Shown here in pieces: positions 62,162 through 64,000 of a DNA stretch of 64,000 nucleotides. The DNA comes from Entrophospora sp. SA101 (Eukaryota > Glomeromycota > Glomeromycetes > Entrophosporales > Entrophosporaceae), in assembly GCA_958430865.1 (NCBI GenBank), contig CAUDNR010004098.1, positions 1 through 64,000 of the forward strand, given 5' to 3'. The notes below the pieces were generated by a model that saw only the letters and a program-made list of their open reading frames with translations, was not told the origin of the DNA and searched no databases. How positions within the stretch are numbered: position 1 is the stretch's first letter; each line of letters begins with the position of its first letter. A program made the translations under genes and the position numbers.

Positions 62162-62835
62162 TATTTCTTTTCCTCCGCTAGATTTCAAAAATATTTTCAA
62201 TCTCTGGATTGGTTTCAAGTTTCATACCAAGCTGCCGTGCTACTAACTGACATATCTTTGGTGAATTCATGGAATTTTTTCCAAACCTGTTTATTATGTG
62301 AACGACATAATTGCTTTTTTTTATCAAAAACAAAATGGGGACAGGGTTCTTGGTTAGTTTCCGTGTGAAAGGAACAAAATTCAGGTTCGTTCTCTCCACA
62401 ATCAGTGCAGTAAGTAGGATAGTTTTTTAATTGGTCTAAATTAGGAGCCGGAGAATAAACTGTATCTCTTTCAAACTTTCGATAACATTTATCACAATTG
62501 AAGTTTACTTTAATGAAACGATTTAATGGTTGGGTTGGTTTTGGTTGGGTTTTTGGGGAAATGTTGTTTTTAGTTTCAGCAAGCAAGCTTTTTTTATAGG
62601 CTTCTAATGCTTTCTCCAATATTTCAATCATTAAACAGTTTTCGTCTGTTGCCATTCTTTTTAATTCTCTATGAAAATCAGGAGTGGCTTTTAAAGATAA
62701 AGGCTTAATGCGTCCGGTAATTCTTTTGTCATAAGGAGAAGTTTCCGGAGCCTGTAAATTTTGGCTAGCTTCTTGGGTTGCTTCTCCCAAAATCTCTAAA
62801 CTTCGTAATTTCTTAACTTTTTCTCATTTATTCAT
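62161..62835 (-). CDS. RHH-like protein with zinc-binding C-terminal part
   Basis: 224 residues. RIKPLSLKATPDFHRELKRM and NCLMIEILEKALEAYKK resemble ribbon-helix-helix ParG/CopG proteins. C-terminal half has Cys/His clusters (FNCDKCYRKF, YCTDCGENEPEFC). Between parA-like and mod genes it is likely the partition partner; the end overlaps the Mod start (TAATG). Confidence 0.6.
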
Positions 62836-62874
62836 AAATATATTTTACAGATACCGCTTTAAATCTACCGATTT

Positions 62875-63477
62875 CTATAAATAGTCCAGCAGGCTATCAA
62901 TTAACTCTTGGGTTTGCTGGGCTAGTTTTTTATATTTAACCTCCGTAATGGTTTTTCCCTCATTTTGGATTTGTTTATAAGAGGCTTTTTCCATCACGTA
63001 AAAAGGAGAGCAAGCATAACCAGTTTTTTTTAAGTATTCTTGAATTACTTGGGCTTCGGTTTGGTTAGAGAGACGCACGGGAACAAATAAAAGTTTTTTC
63101 TTGTCTATTCCTGCTTCTTTGAGGGCATGGAATTCTTTGACTGCTGGCACTAAATCTGCTCGGCTAGCACCTGTTGGCTGAATTATTAGATTAGCATGAT
63201 TGGCTATTTCCAAAGTTCCTTGGCTAGTTCTCGCTGGTGCATCTATTACTATTAAATCGTATTGCCTAACCAAAGGTCAAATTTCTTTTACTGAATTAAA
63301 TACTTGACAAGAAATTTTACCTTGAATTTTACTTCATTCATAACTAGTGGCTTGTTGGCTATCACAATCAGCTAACAAAACATTAAATTTATTTTTTTTG
63401 GCTTCGCTGGCTAGTGCTTGGGCTAAGGTTGATTTTCCTACCCCGCCTTTTTGGCTGATGAATGCGACTATTACCAT
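62875..63477 (-). CDS. ParA/Soj-type partition ATPase
   Basis: 200 residues. SQKGGVGKSTLAQAL (residues 8-22), LADCDSQQATS, VIDAPARTSQGTLE. A different lineage from the ParA pair at 17562/42099. First of the operon ParA - RHH - Mod - Res. Confidence 0.85.
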
Positions 63478-63478
63478 A

Positions 63479-63829
63479 TTACTCTATCCTGTGACAGTTT
63501 CTAATCCACAAATGATTAACAGTGCCATCTTTGAATCAAAAAAACAAGCGATAAGTTTTAAATTGATGTATAACTTCTCATTCATATGGTTCCCGATCAC
63601 CATCATATTCCATTGGTTCCAAAATTTCTTTGTTTAACTTAGTTAATAATTCTAAAACCAATTCACTAGTAATCATTTCTCTACCAGGTTTAGTTTGATA
63701 ATAACTAGTAATAGTTATATGGTTAATTATTTTTTTGTTAAAAATAAGTTCAAACAAGCATTCATAAGTTCACCATCACTCTTGAAATTTATCTGAAAAC
63801 TCCTTTTTGATTAACTTAAACTCGGGCAT
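63479..63829 (-). CDS. 116-residue partner of an XRE gene
   Basis: YKGxx-free protein: WWWTYECLFELIFNKKIINH, GREMITSELVLELLTKLNKE, YRLFFWFKDGTVNHLWIRN and CHRIE at the end. It overlaps the end of the XRE gene by 14 bases and stops 1 base before ParA. It might be the toxin of an XRE-type pair or a small regulator; no family assigned. Confidence 0.4.
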
Positions 63830-64000
63830 AAGTGTTTGGTTTGATATTAATTTCTACTTCACAAGGAGCAAATAACTTACTCGCATATTCAGTCAAGCGG
63901 TCAAGAGTAAATTTTTCAATTTCACAAAACAAAATATCCTCGGTTTCCGCTTTGCTTAATTGAATCTTGTCGGCAATTTGTTCTCTAGTTAAATTATTAT
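63816..64000 (-). CDS. XRE-type regulator (partial, runs off the window)
   Basis: NNLTREQIADKIQLSKAETE, ILFCEIEKFTLDRLTEYASK: the third member of the XRE set (22821, 54107). Its 5' end lies beyond the window. Confidence 0.6.
   Translation of the reverse strand, partial: NNLTREQIADKIQLSKAETEDILFCEIEKFTLDRLTEYASKLFAPCEVEINIKPNTYARV

Noticed and set aside
1..64000. CRISPR arrays
   Set aside because: No set of evenly spaced direct repeats was found; the repeats present are dinucleotide runs or gene duplications.
1..64000. UGA read as glycine (Gracilibacteria/SR1 code)
   Set aside because: Conserved family positions with TGA (Mod, MazF GEIW, ParA) require Trp, not Gly.

Overview
The window reads as AT-rich accessory DNA from a mollicute-type bacterium that uses the UGA=Trp code. 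Genes stay open only if TGA is read as tryptophan, and this falls on positions that are Trp in known families, for example the type III methyltransferase run RHTKWMKFM near 61730 and the ParA run at 17721. Together with a protein kinase that closely resembles the kinases expanded in Rhizophagus-type mycorrhizal fungi (about 13590-14560), this points to a mycoplasma-related endobacterium of Glomeromycota (Candidatus Moeniiplasma-like). That host assignment is an inference. I see no rRNA, tRNA, ribosomal-protein or other housekeeping gene and no CRISPR array, so the window is probably a plasmid or a plastic accessory region.

Layout. 1-1200: tail of a zinc-finger gene and an aerolysin/ETX-MTX2-like gene. 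1267-6523: a DUF2442/DUF4160-like pair, small membrane proteins, a W-module coiled-coil protein and a large tail-anchored coiled-coil protein behind an AG repeat. 6831-15964: an LRAT-domain protein, a decayed LRR gene, an LRR/coiled-coil gene and an LRR-protein kinase fusion. 16899-23788: a membrane protein, first copy of a ParA/RHH module, an LRR coiled-coil protein, a J-domain coiled-coil protein, an XRE regulator and a tyrosine recombinase. 23918-28818: three coiled-coil or HAD-like genes and a small exported coiled-coil protein. 29077-34748: a fused restriction-modification gene with a CT repeat, a MazF-type toxin-antitoxin pair and a tyrosine recombinase with a coiled-coil tail. 34856-39156: a HEPN/MNT pair, LRR coiled-coil, a SprT-like tail-anchored protein, a second MazF-type pair. 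39932-48678: an AG-repeat-controlled zinc-ribbon protein, the second ParA/RHH copy, an LRR-LRAT fusion, a second HEPN/MNT pair, a tail-anchored LRR protein. 49184-57509: zinc-finger and DNA-packaging ATPase genes, an LRR coiled-coil gene with a frameshift, and a run of small genes with a SprT-like protease. 57685-64000: a partition plus type III restriction-modification operon with an XRE gene at the edge.

How the parts fit. Two themes dominate. One is a modular family: a Trp-rich helical module, leucine-rich repeats, coiled coils and sometimes a eukaryote-like catalytic domain (kinase, LRAT, J-domain), very often ending in a shared C-terminal tail of the form QQxAQI...PYGTPGSSxK. A second class ends instead in one membrane segment plus a short basic tail. 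These look like host-interaction proteins that recombine modules; the function is inferred. The other theme is plasmid upkeep: partition genes, toxin-antitoxin pairs, restriction-modification, recombinases and a packaging ATPase. Dinucleotide repeats sit in or near four genes, and two of them place a gene out of frame in the present sequence, suggesting phase variation.
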